Below, in pieces: positions 7,425-14,488 of a DNA stretch of 20,136 bases (position 1 is its first letter; each line of letters starts with the position of its first letter). The stretch is from Clostridiales bacterium (GTDB lineage Bacteria; Bacillota; Clostridia; Oscillospirales; Ruminococcaceae). Under the pieces are notes generated by a model. That model saw only the letters and a list, made by a program, of their open reading frames with translations. It had not been told where the DNA came from and ran no database searches. The translations under genes and the position numbers were made by a program. The stretch is from NCBI GenBank assembly GCA_012523875.1, contig JAAYSW010000011.1, forward strand, positions 1-20,136, given 5' to 3'.

Positions 7425-8324
7425 ATGCTGTACTTTTTATACGATTTCGGTAATTCAATCTGGAATGTAATAAAATCGATGACTGCAATAGATATTATAG
7501 ACATAATCTTAATTACCTTCTTGGTTTATAAGGGAATAAAGTTGATTCGTGAAACAAGAGCGGGTCAGCTTATAAGAGGCATACTTCTGTTCATTGCCAT
7601 TTACATGGTTAGTAAAGAAATTGGATTTAAGGTTTTAACATTCTTACTCAAGAATACACTTGATATAGGACTATTAGCAGTATTGATAATGTTCCAACCT
7701 GAACTAAGGCGAATGCTTGAAAAAGTAGGACGTGCTAATGTTTCATTTATTGGATTTGCTGATAAAAGTGATGAAATTGTTGAAAAGTGGTCTATTGCAG
7801 TGAATGCAATATGTGAATCTTGCGAGGAACTTTCGCTAACTACAACAGGAGCTTTATTTGTTATTGAACGACAAACTAGGTTGGGAGAACAAATTGATAC
7901 GGGAACAAAAATAAACGCAGAACCGAGTAAGGAACTGTTTGGTAATATATTCTACCCTAAAACACCTCTACATGATGGTGCTGTTATTATAAGGGATGGA
8001 GTGGTTCTTGCTGCTGCCTGTTACCTTCCCAAACCACAGAAAGAGGAATTGATAAATAAACAGCTTGGCTCAAGACATCGTGCGGCTATAGGGATGAGCG
8101 AGAATTCTGATGCCATAGTTGTTGCTGTTTCCGAAGAAACAGGGATTATTTCAGTTGCTGAAAATGGTGAGTTAAGAAGGGGCCTAACTATAGATGAGTT
8201 AAGGAGTATATTAAACTCCAAAGTAGTTTCAAAGCAAAAGGATATTGTTAACAGGAAAAAGAATAGGGAAAACAGATTAAAATCTCTTAAAAAAGCAGTG
8301 AGAAGAAGAGGTAAAACTAAATGA
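7425..8324 (+). CDS. cdaA: Diadenylate cyclase CdaA (c-di-AMP synthase)
   Basis: This membrane-bound enzyme condenses two ATP into c-di-AMP, which controls potassium/osmolyte transport and cell-wall homeostasis in Firmicutes. The N-terminal ~100 residues carry hydrophobic segments (about 20-35, 48-62 and 78-92), matching the three-helix CdaA topology. The DAC domain follows with the catalytic D184-G185-A186 (LHDGAVII) and R217-H218-R219 (GSRHRAAIG) motifs. The C-terminus is strongly basic. Length 299 is a little over the usual ~270 because of this tail. The stop overlaps the ybbR start (ATGA), indicating translational coupling. The ribosome site TGGGATGTG lies upstream. Confidence 0.95.
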   Translation: MLYFLYDFGNSIWNVIKSMTAIDIIDIILITFLVYKGIKLIRETRAGQLIRGILLFIAIYMVSKEIGFKVLTFLLKNTLDIGLLAVLIMFQPELRRMLEKVGRANVSFIGFADKSDEIVEKWSIAVNAICESCEELSLTTTGALFVIERQTRLGEQIDTGTKINAEPSKELFGNIFYPKTPLHDGAVIIRDGVVLAAACYLPKPQKEELINKQLGSRHRAAIGMSENSDAIVVAVSEETGIISVAENGELRRGLTIDELRSILNSKVVSKQKDIVNRKKNRENRLKSLKKAVRRRGKTK

Positions 8325-9622
8325 AATTTTTAACGACAATAAGGAAGATTTTCAAAAGGTCTATAAGGCATGATAGTACAATAGTAATTTACTCACTAAT
8401 TATTGCTATACTCTTATGGTTTATTGTGTCGATAAAAATATATCCTGAAACACCTAAAATGATAAGAGAAGTGCCGATTACAATAGATTTAACTGGAACA
8501 ACGGCTGCTGAGAACAATTTAAAGGTTGTTTCACATGATATAGAAAAAGTTAATATCCAAATTCAAGGGAATAGGTCGCAGGTAGGAAATTTAAAAGCAT
8601 CTGATATTACTGCTATGGCGGTTGTGGAGAATGTTGTCAAGCCTGGAGAGTATAAGCTAGATATTAATGTGACTAGTAAAGATGGGATTAATTTTGAAGT
8701 AAAATCAATTTTTCCTGAAAATATTTCTGTAATTTTTGATGTTTATGAAACCAGAGAATTTGTTGTGGATGCACAGGCACCTAATGTAACAATTGAGAAA
8801 GATTTGTATAAAGGTGAATTGACATGCACACCCGATACTATAAAAATAACAGGTCCAAAATCCCAATTAGATAAGATTGATAAATGTGTTGCATTAGCAG
8901 AAAATAAACTTACCCTTGATAATTCACATACATTAAGAACATCGGAAATTAAGCTTTATAATAAAACAGGTGGTCCAGTAGATAAAACATTCTTTAATAT
9001 GGAAACGGTTGAATTTACTGTGGATATTCCAGTGTATATGAAAAAGGAATTGAAGCTAAATTATACCCTTCAAAATGTACCCAGCTATTTTGATTCTAGT
9101 GTGTTAAAATTTGAACTATCACCTGAGATGATAACGGTAGCTGCTCCAAAGGGCTCATTATTAGACCAAAAAAATCTGAATGTAGGCTATATTAGTTTAA
9201 GTGATATAGACTTAACAAAATCTTTTAATTTCGATATTAACCTACCATCAAATTATCAAAATCTATCTAATACAACAAGGGTTACAGCTAAATTAATGAA
9301 TGAAAATCTTGCAAAAAGAACTATAACTGTGAATAGCTCTGAATTCAAGATTATAAATGAGCCAAGTAGCAATGAATTCAACATTTTAACAAATACCCTC
9401 ACATTTGATGTTATTGGTCCGGAAGAGGATATCCAAAATATAACTGAGAGGGATGTGGTAGTCGAAATAGACCTTATGGATGAAAAAATTCAAAGTGATT
9501 CATTTAGCAAGGAAGTATCAATTATTCTTCCTAATCATAAAAAAGTATGGGCTCTAGGCAAACAAACAGTTGCTTTAGAGATAAACAAAAATGCTGGGGA
9601 GTCTGCAAGGGTAACCCCATAA
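8321..9622 (+). CDS. ybbR: YbbR-domain protein, CdaA regulator
   Basis: This is the expected partner of CdaA (called CdaR or YbbR), an extracytoplasmic membrane-anchored protein that binds and modulates the cyclase. One N-terminal transmembrane helix (about residues 22-40, YSLIIAILLWFIVSIKI) is followed by IYPETPKMIREVPITI and about four YbbR-like beta repeats filling residues 45-425. Recognisable units include VNIQIQGNRSQVGNL, TPDTIKITGPKSQLDKI and LTFDVIGPEEDIQNI. AGAGG sits 10 bases before the ATG, which overlaps the cdaA stop. In many Firmicutes glmM follows; here a terminator and a cellulase gene follow instead. Confidence 0.9.
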   Translation: MKFLTTIRKIFKRSIRHDSTIVIYSLIIAILLWFIVSIKIYPETPKMIREVPITIDLTGTTAAENNLKVVSHDIEKVNIQIQGNRSQVGNLKASDITAMAVVENVVKPGEYKLDINVTSKDGINFEVKSIFPENISVIFDVYETREFVVDAQAPNVTIEKDLYKGELTCTPDTIKITGPKSQLDKIDKCVALAENKLTLDNSHTLRTSEIKLYNKTGGPVDKTFFNMETVEFTVDIPVYMKKELKLNYTLQNVPSYFDSSVLKFELSPEMITVAAPKGSLLDQKNLNVGYISLSDIDLTKSFNFDINLPSNYQNLSNTTRVTAKLMNENLAKRTITVNSSEFKIINEPSSNEFNILTNTLTFDVIGPEEDIQNITERDVVVEIDLMDEKIQSDSFSKEVSIILPNHKKVWALGKQTVALEINKNAGESARVTP

Positions 9623-9634
9623 TATAAGCGATAG

Positions 9635-9694
9635 CAGTTGTAGATAGCATCGGATTATAGTTATATAGTTCATGCCTATTTACGACTGTTTTTT
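9635..9694 (+). terminator. Intrinsic terminator after cdaA–ybbR
   Basis: CAGTTGTAGATAG (9635-9647) pairs with CTATTTACGACTG (9676-9688) through 13 base pairs, two of them G-U. It can extend inward by three pairs past a bulged C (9648-9650 with 9672-9674). Six T residues follow at 9689-9694. This ends the cdaA operon 13 bases after the ybbR stop. Confidence 0.78.
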
Positions 9695-9896
9695 GATAAA
9701 TTATTCTAAAATTGTCAAAATTATATTTATATATGATTAATAGTTTAGGATAATCTTTGTTGTGTATAATAATGAGAAATACATATAATTTACAATCTAT
9801 TAATCATTCGTTCATGATTTAGTAATAATTATAAAGAATAATAATAGTATAATACAATTATTATGTGAAAATTCTTAAGAAATGGTGGTAATAATT
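9695..9896 (+). promoter_or_regulatory. Promoter region of the GH9 cellulase gene
   Basis: This very AT-rich stretch of about 200 bases has no gene. Two TATAAT hexamers (9765-9770 and 9848-9853) are -10 candidates, but neither has a good TTGACA-like partner at 16-18 bases. An AT-rich inverted repeat (TAATAATT near 9824 and AATTATTA near 9856) spans the second. GGTGG at 9884-9888 is the ribosome site, 8 bases before ATG 9897. The weak -35 elements would fit activator-dependent expression (inference). Confidence 0.4.
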
Positions 9897-12284
9897 ATGG
9901 CGTATGTCGAGAGGAAGAATAAGATTAAAGCTACGTTAATTGGAGCAACAATGGCTATTTCCGCTATTGTATCGCCAATGACAATGGCACTAAACACTCA
10001 AGTAGAAGCTGCTGCTATCGATGCTAATTTTGCGAAAGCACTCCAGTATTCATTGTACTTCTACGACGCAAATATGTGTGGTCCAGATGTGGGTGAGAAA
10101 AATGCACTTGAGTGGAGAGATGATTGCCATACTGTTGATGCAAATGTTTCTACCCCATATGGAAATATGGATTTAAGTGGCGGGTTTCATGATGCTGGTG
10201 ACCATGTAAAGTTTGGTCTACCTGAAGCATATTCAGCAGTAACACTAGGATGGGGATTTTATGAATTTAAAGATGCCTATACTGCAACTGGGCAGGCAGC
10301 TCATGCACAGGTGATTTTGGATCACTTTGCTGAGTACTTTAGAAAATCAACAGTTATGGAAGGCAATAATGTTAAAGCTTTTTGTTATCAAGTGGGGGAA
10401 GGCAATTCTGATCATGGTTATTGGGGACCTCCAGAATTACAAACAACTGAAAGACCTGTTTATTTTGCAACTCCTAGCAACCCATCAACAGATATTGTTG
10501 GTTTAACTGCGGCAGCATTAGCTGCAAACTATATAAACTTCGGTAATGCTGAAGATTTGAAGTATGCAAAGGCACTTTATAGCTTTGCTAAGAATAATAA
10601 TAAAGCTGTTTCCACTGAAGGTGGAGCAGGATTTTACTCATCAAAAGCTTGGGAAGATGATATGGCTTTCGCAGCAGTTTGGCTCTATAAAGCAACTGGT
10701 GATAATAGCTACAAAACGGATGCAGTTGGTTTTAGAGATTCAATTAAGGGTAGCAATCCTTATTGGGATGAATCCATGAATCCATGGCCATATTGCTGGG
10801 ATGGTGTTTGGCCTGGTGTAAATGCGTTGCTTGGCGATTGGAGTTTGGTTGAACAAAACTTAAGTGATGCACAGGGCTCAAATTATGTATTTAAGGATCA
10901 ATGGGGTTCTGCAAGACTCAATACAGCTTTACAACTAGTGGGATTAGTTTATGATAAACATAATGGAACTGATAAATACTCAAGTTGGGCAAAAGGTCAG
11001 ATGGAGTACTTAATGGGTAACAATAATCAGAATAAATGTTATATTGTAGGTTATAACCAATATTCAGTAAAATATCCTCACCATAGGGCATCATCAGGCA
11101 GTGCTGATGCAAATGATACTAGCCCACAAAAATATGTTCTAATAGGAGCATTAGTTGGCGGTCCAGAGGATCCGAATGGTGGACATAATGATGTTACGTC
11201 AAACTACATAGGCAACGAGGTTGCAATTGATTATAATGCTGCATTTGTTGGTGCGTGTGCTGGTTTATATTTAAAATTTGGTGCAGGGCAACAAGTAGAT
11301 ACAAATATTGTTGGCGTAAAATCATCGTATGAGCCCCCTGTAACAACTACTACAGCTACAACTACAACAACACCTAATACAACGACTACAACTACAACAA
11401 CTACAACTACAACAACACCTAATACAACAACTACGACTACATCAACTACTAGCAAGACTGATAATAAGCTTATTGTGAATAAGCAACTGAATAGAGACCT
11501 TGAGGATTCAAAAACAGTAGAAGTAAAGATTAAAGATTTGATAGGTCCTAGGGATAAAATTAAATCTATAGCGGTAGAACTTGAGGCATCAGGAAATATA
11601 GGTAATTACACGGGTGGATACGGAGTTTCGGTTACTGATGGTTATTCAAAAGAAACTTCAAAGAACTGGTTTCAATCAGATAATTTCAACCAAACAATTA
11701 ATTCTAATGCAGGTACAATTACATTGGATATTGATTCTGAATTAGCAGATTATATAGCATATGACGGAAACCTTGTTTTTGGTATGTGGTGGAGTGATCA
11801 ACAAATAGTTACTGTAAAATCAATTACAGCCACTGTGGAAACAACACCCGAGGTAACAACAACCCCACAAGTAACAACAACCCCAGAAGCAACGACGACT
11901 ACACCTAAAGTAACAACAACTACAGAGGCAACAACGACTACACCTAGAGTAACAACTACAGAGGCAACGACAACTACTCCTAAAGTTACGACAACACAGG
12001 TAACAACAACCCCTAAAGTAACTACCACCACAGAAGTAACAACTACTGAAGATATAAATTGGGATAAGGTGGTTTATGGTGATATCGATCTTGATGGTGA
12101 TGTTAGAGTTAATGATATAATAGAGTTTAATAAGCATCTAGTTGGATCAGTTGTGCTTTCGCCTACAGCAAGGGAGAATGCAAATTGTGTATATGATGAT
12201 ATGCTGAATATGGCTGACAATATGCAAATAGCTAAGTATTTAGTTAAGCAAATTTCTAAAGCTGATTTAGGTCCTAAAAGGTAG
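9897..12284 (+). CDS. Secreted family 9 endoglucanase with CBM-like module and dockerin
   Basis: This 795-residue secreted enzyme probably cleaves beta-1,4-glucan and docks into a cellulosome. In order: signal peptide (1 to about 38, cut near VEA-AA); GH9 catalytic domain (about 40-465) with D99 and D102 in GGFHDAGDH, H395-H396-R397, and general acid E441 in GNEVAIDYNA; Thr-rich linker (about 480-520); beta-rich module (about 521-645); Thr/Pro linker (about 645-718); dockerin (about 720-795). The dockerin's first calcium loop (DIDLDGDVRVND) is canonical. Its second (NCVYDDMLNMAD) lacks the first and third acidic positions and the Gly. The middle module, with NWF and a later WW pair, recalls Ruminococcus family 79 binding modules, but I cannot assign it. 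No N-terminal Ig-like or CBM3/CBM4 module is present. ATG 9897 is preferred over 9882, which overlaps the ribosome site. Confidence 0.92.
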   Translation: MAYVERKNKIKATLIGATMAISAIVSPMTMALNTQVEAAAIDANFAKALQYSLYFYDANMCGPDVGEKNALEWRDDCHTVDANVSTPYGNMDLSGGFHDAGDHVKFGLPEAYSAVTLGWGFYEFKDAYTATGQAAHAQVILDHFAEYFRKSTVMEGNNVKAFCYQVGEGNSDHGYWGPPELQTTERPVYFATPSNPSTDIVGLTAAALAANYINFGNAEDLKYAKALYSFAKNNNKAVSTEGGAGFYSSKAWEDDMAFAAVWLYKATGDNSYKTDAVGFRDSIKGSNPYWDESMNPWPYCWDGVWPGVNALLGDWSLVEQNLSDAQGSNYVFKDQWGSARLNTALQLVGLVYDKHNGTDKYSSWAKGQMEYLMGNNNQNKCYIVGYNQYSVKYPHHRASSGSADANDTSPQKYVLIGALVGGPEDPNGGHNDVTSNYIGNEVAIDYNAAFVGACAGLYLKFGAGQQVDTNIVGVKSSYEPPVTTTTATTTTTPNTTTTTTTTTTTTTPNTTTTTTSTTSKTDNKLIVNKQLNRDLEDSKTVEVKIKDLIGPRDKIKSIAVELEASGNIGNYTGGYGVSVTDGYSKETSKNWFQSDNFNQTINSNAGTITLDIDSELADYIAYDGNLVFGMWWSDQQIVTVKSITATVETTPEVTTTPQVTTTPEATTTTPKVTTTTEATTTTPRVTTTEATTTTPKVTTTQVTTTPKVTTTTEVTTTEDINWDKVVYGDIDLDGDVRVNDIIEFNKHLVGSVVLSPTARENANCVYDDMLNMADNMQIAKYLVKQISKADLGPKR
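11358..11428 (+). repeat. Tandem DNA repeat encoding the first Thr-rich linker
   Basis: A 26-base unit (11358-11383) recurs exactly at 11403-11428, offset 45 bases, within an ACA/ACT-rich tract. It encodes runs of Thr broken by Pro-Asn. Replication slippage here would change linker length in frame, because the offset is a multiple of three. Confidence 0.7.
11840..12050 (+). repeat. Degenerate repeats encoding the second Thr/Pro linker
   Basis: Imperfect units encode TTTTPKV, TTTEA and TTTPEV-like steps, repeated about a dozen times between the binding-like module and the dockerin. Such linkers are flexible and often O-glycosylated in cellulosomal proteins. Near-identical DNA units start near 11888 and 11930. 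Confidence 0.65.
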
Positions 12285-12339
12285 GATTACACTTAGATAG
12301 CGGTGAATTTGTGAGTTTGAATTTATAAAATAGATAATG

Positions 12340-12382
12340 AATGCCCCTATTGTAATTTACTTAGTATTACAATAGGGGCATT
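12340..12382. terminator. Strong hairpin between convergent genes, probable bidirectional terminator
   Basis: A perfect 17-bp stem (12340-12356 with 12366-12382), containing CCCC/GGGG and closed by a 9-base loop, lies between the plus-strand GH9 gene and the minus-strand VanY-like gene. Neither side has a proper T-tract (AAGTGTAT on plus; TCTATTTTAT beyond the stem on minus). It would end both transcripts or protect their 3' ends. Confidence 0.6.
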
Positions 12383-12462
12383 AAGTGTATATGGACGTAC
12401 GGGATAAAACTGTATTATTAAGGGGGACTTAAACCCATTAGAAATTAATTAGAGATAAAAAC

Positions 12463-13374
12463 CTATACTTCAACAGTTACAATAAAACCATCTATATTGT
12501 TCCCAGAAATATTATATTCCTTATTAGGCTCTATGTGGATTTCAGTAACTACATCAGCTGTGTTTTCTGGAACATAATAAATCTCATACTCTTTATCACC
12601 AATAGTAATCTTCAATCGACCTGTGATAAAATTATAACCCTTTACTAGCTCGATATATTCCTCAAGGCAAAGATTATTTTCCTTCATATAAACTGCATGT
12701 GGAATGCCTACATAACGGAAATGTGAAAAGCTTGCATCACGTCCAGTTATATCTGATTTTCCTTCTGGATATCTCTCAATAAAACCGTAGTTCTGGCAAT
12801 TGTTAGTTACCCATGCATATTTATCAGTAGGTGTATATTGGGTAGACGAGTTAGCATTTATTCTTATGCCAATATTAAAACTTAGTCCTGTAATAATCTC
12901 TGAAGATACATCTGTGAGGTTTCTTCTATAAGAATCAATAACTCTTATATCTTCACTGCCATTAACAGCATAATAATCATCCATAAAGTGATTTAAAGCG
13001 ATTAGTGCTTCTGGATTTAAAGAGATTTCATTATCAACTACATAATAGTGGCGTTCTGCTGGGTAATCCTTTATTATTGTTGCAGTTGGTGAAGCGGGAA
13101 TGGTATATGGATTTGCATTATTAACTAGAATCAAGTCTCCCGTTTTAATATCAGAATTATTTTTATAAACCTTTTCAACCGCAACAACTCCACTGCTTGA
13201 ATCTATTTCTGATGAAACAGAAGACGAAGCTGATGAACTATCTTGTTTTTTGGGTTTCTCCTTTTTACCAGAAGCAGCCTTATTAAGAGCAGTAGCAATA
13301 AGTATGATAATGAGTACAAATATAGCTGTAACCGCTAAAATACGGTCATACCTTATTTTATATTTTCTATTCAT
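12463..13374 (-). CDS. Membrane-anchored VanY-like (M15B) protein lacking catalytic residues
   Basis: The 303 residues comprise a basic N-terminus, one transmembrane helix (about 13-31), a Lys- then Ser-rich linker (36-62), a D,D-carboxypeptidase-like fold (about 75-245) and a C-terminal beta extension. Family landmarks remain: VIDSYRR for SGYRS, YAWVTNNCQNYGFIERYPEGKSDITG, HFRYVGIPHAVYM and NNLCLEEYIELV. Active members have H and D in SEHxTGxAxD and E and H in EPWH. Here those positions read F166, N173 and S215, with only H218 kept, so zinc binding and peptidase activity are unlikely. It may instead bind peptidoglycan or act as a sensor (inference). The Shine-Dalgarno is poor: AAGGA lies 14 bases from the ATG. 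It follows the PHP gene by 50 bases and may be cotranscribed. Confidence 0.82.
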   Translation of the reverse strand: MNRKYKIRYDRILAVTAIFVLIIILIATALNKAASGKKEKPKKQDSSSASSSVSSEIDSSSGVVAVEKVYKNNSDIKTGDLILVNNANPYTIPASPTATIIKDYPAERHYYVVDNEISLNPEALIALNHFMDDYYAVNGSEDIRVIDSYRRNLTDVSSEIITGLSFNIGIRINANSSTQYTPTDKYAWVTNNCQNYGFIERYPEGKSDITGRDASFSHFRYVGIPHAVYMKENNLCLEEYIELVKGYNFITGRLKITIGDKEYEIYYVPENTADVVTEIHIEPNKEYNISGNNIDGFIVTVEV

Positions 13375-13424
13375 TTTAATTTAAACAGTCCTTTCTAATA
13401 ATACATATGTCTTAATTTTATGAT

Positions 13425-14144
13425 TTATTTATTTGTTATTAATGCCGTTAATACGTCTTGTATTGATTTATTTTCGGCATAAAGGAAATTAATAGGCTCA
13501 TTTATATCTCCAAGATAATGAGCATCAGAATTCGTAATTATGTTACAATTCTTTAAGTAATTATGCTGGCTAATCATATTATCTTTTTTCTCGATATTCT
13601 TTATTTCTACACATTTAAATTTACTCTCGGGAGGAATAAACCCCAAATTTGATATAAGGCTATTCGATGCTTTGTCGATATGTGCGGGAATCATAATTCC
13701 ACCATATTGAGTAATTATATGATATAGATTATCAAAATTTATGTTAACTGCATTGATAAGCAAATAGTGTTCATTCCCGATAATATTATCATTCTCATCA
13801 TAAATCTCCTGCTTACCAAAGATATCCTCATTGTTCGGCGTTTTTAAAATTAATGAAGAAACATAATTATCAAAGAGCATAGCCTTCTGTAAATCAGGGA
13901 AAAGGCAAATAACATGAACTTCTTCGGATGTGCATATTTCCATACCAGGGATTGCAAGAACTCCATAATCCTCTGCAAGTTTCATCACAGCAGGGCAGTT
14001 TTTGCAAGAGTTATGGTCTGTAACGGCAATTACATCAAGTTCCATTAAAGCAGCCATGCCAACAATATTAGATGGAAGCATATCATCATCGCCGCATGGT
14101 GAAAGACATGAATGAATATGCAAATCATATGAAAGTTTAAGCAT
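13425..14144 (-). CDS. PHP-domain phosphoesterase
   Basis: This is a polymerase-and-histidinol-phosphatase superfamily metallohydrolase. Metal-site motifs are visible: DLHIHSCLSPCG (7-18), TDHN, GMEI(CTS), PAHIDK and NSDAH near the C-terminus. The 239-residue length is usual. Extra Cys residues (SPCG, CKNCPAV) might bind a metal. The substrate is unknown; superfamily members hydrolyse phosphate esters, some nucleic-acid or nucleotide based. Its ATG lies inside the end of the DRTGG gene (8-base overlap), so translation is coupled. In Clostridia, PHP genes recur beside DRTGG, RsbW-like and [FeFe]-hydrogenase genes, which suggests one shared pathway. Confidence 0.85.
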   Translation of the reverse strand: MLKLSYDLHIHSCLSPCGDDDMLPSNIVGMAALMELDVIAVTDHNSCKNCPAVMKLAEDYGVLAIPGMEICTSEEVHVICLFPDLQKAMLFDNYVSSLILKTPNNEDIFGKQEIYDENDNIIGNEHYLLINAVNINFDNLYHIITQYGGIMIPAHIDKASNSLISNLGFIPPESKFKCVEIKNIEKKDNMISQHNYLKNCNIITNSDAHYLGDINEPINFLYAENKSIQDVLTALITNK

Positions 14145-14472
14145 TGATTAATTCATGTACCAATAAAGCAGTTTCAAAAACTTGCATATTACTTTGTAAT
14201 ACAGTAATATCCTGTTGTTTAGCTTTTTCTATTGCAGCTGTATCAAGTGTGATGCCCTCAGCAAGAATAATACAGGCAACATCTGCAAGCACAGCAACTG
14301 CAAGTGTATTCATATTCCCCATAACCGTAACCCATGCGGAATTAGCGGGGGCTTTACTCATTGCAATGCTTAACAAATCACAACAAAAAGGTTTACTGAT
14401 ACTAGATTCAAGATTGCTTCCAGAATTGATTACCGTGAAATCAGTTTTTTTAATTAAATCTTTTATAGTCAT
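14137..14472 (-). CDS. DRTGG-domain protein (second of two)
   Basis: This 111-residue protein is nearly all DRTGG domain, the fold first described between kinase or phosphotransferase modules such as HprK. The pattern DLLSIAMSKAP.NSAWVTVMGNMNTLAVAVLADVACIIL followed by AIEKAKQQDITVLQSN is typical. The consensus Gly pair is replaced by FCC. No Walker A or catalytic motif exists, so it is probably a ligand-binding or regulatory protein rather than an enzyme. The start at 14472 is chosen because GGAG lies 6 bases upstream; the longer ATG at 14484 overlaps it. It follows the hydrogenase-like gene by 16 bases and overlaps the PHP start. Confidence 0.8.
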   Translation of the reverse strand: MTIKDLIKKTDFTVINSGSNLESSISKPFCCDLLSIAMSKAPANSAWVTVMGNMNTLAVAVLADVACIILAEGITLDTAAIEKAKQQDITVLQSNMQVFETALLVHELINA

Positions 14473-14488
14473 AACAAACTCCATAAAT

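Noticed and set aside
11340..12050. CRISPR-like array in the repeated tract
   Set aside because: The repeats are in-frame Thr linker codons without regular unique spacers.
11231..12137. Minus-strand Val-rich and Cys-rich frames opposite the GH9 linkers
   Set aside because: They are artefacts of ACA/ACT repeats read on the other strand.
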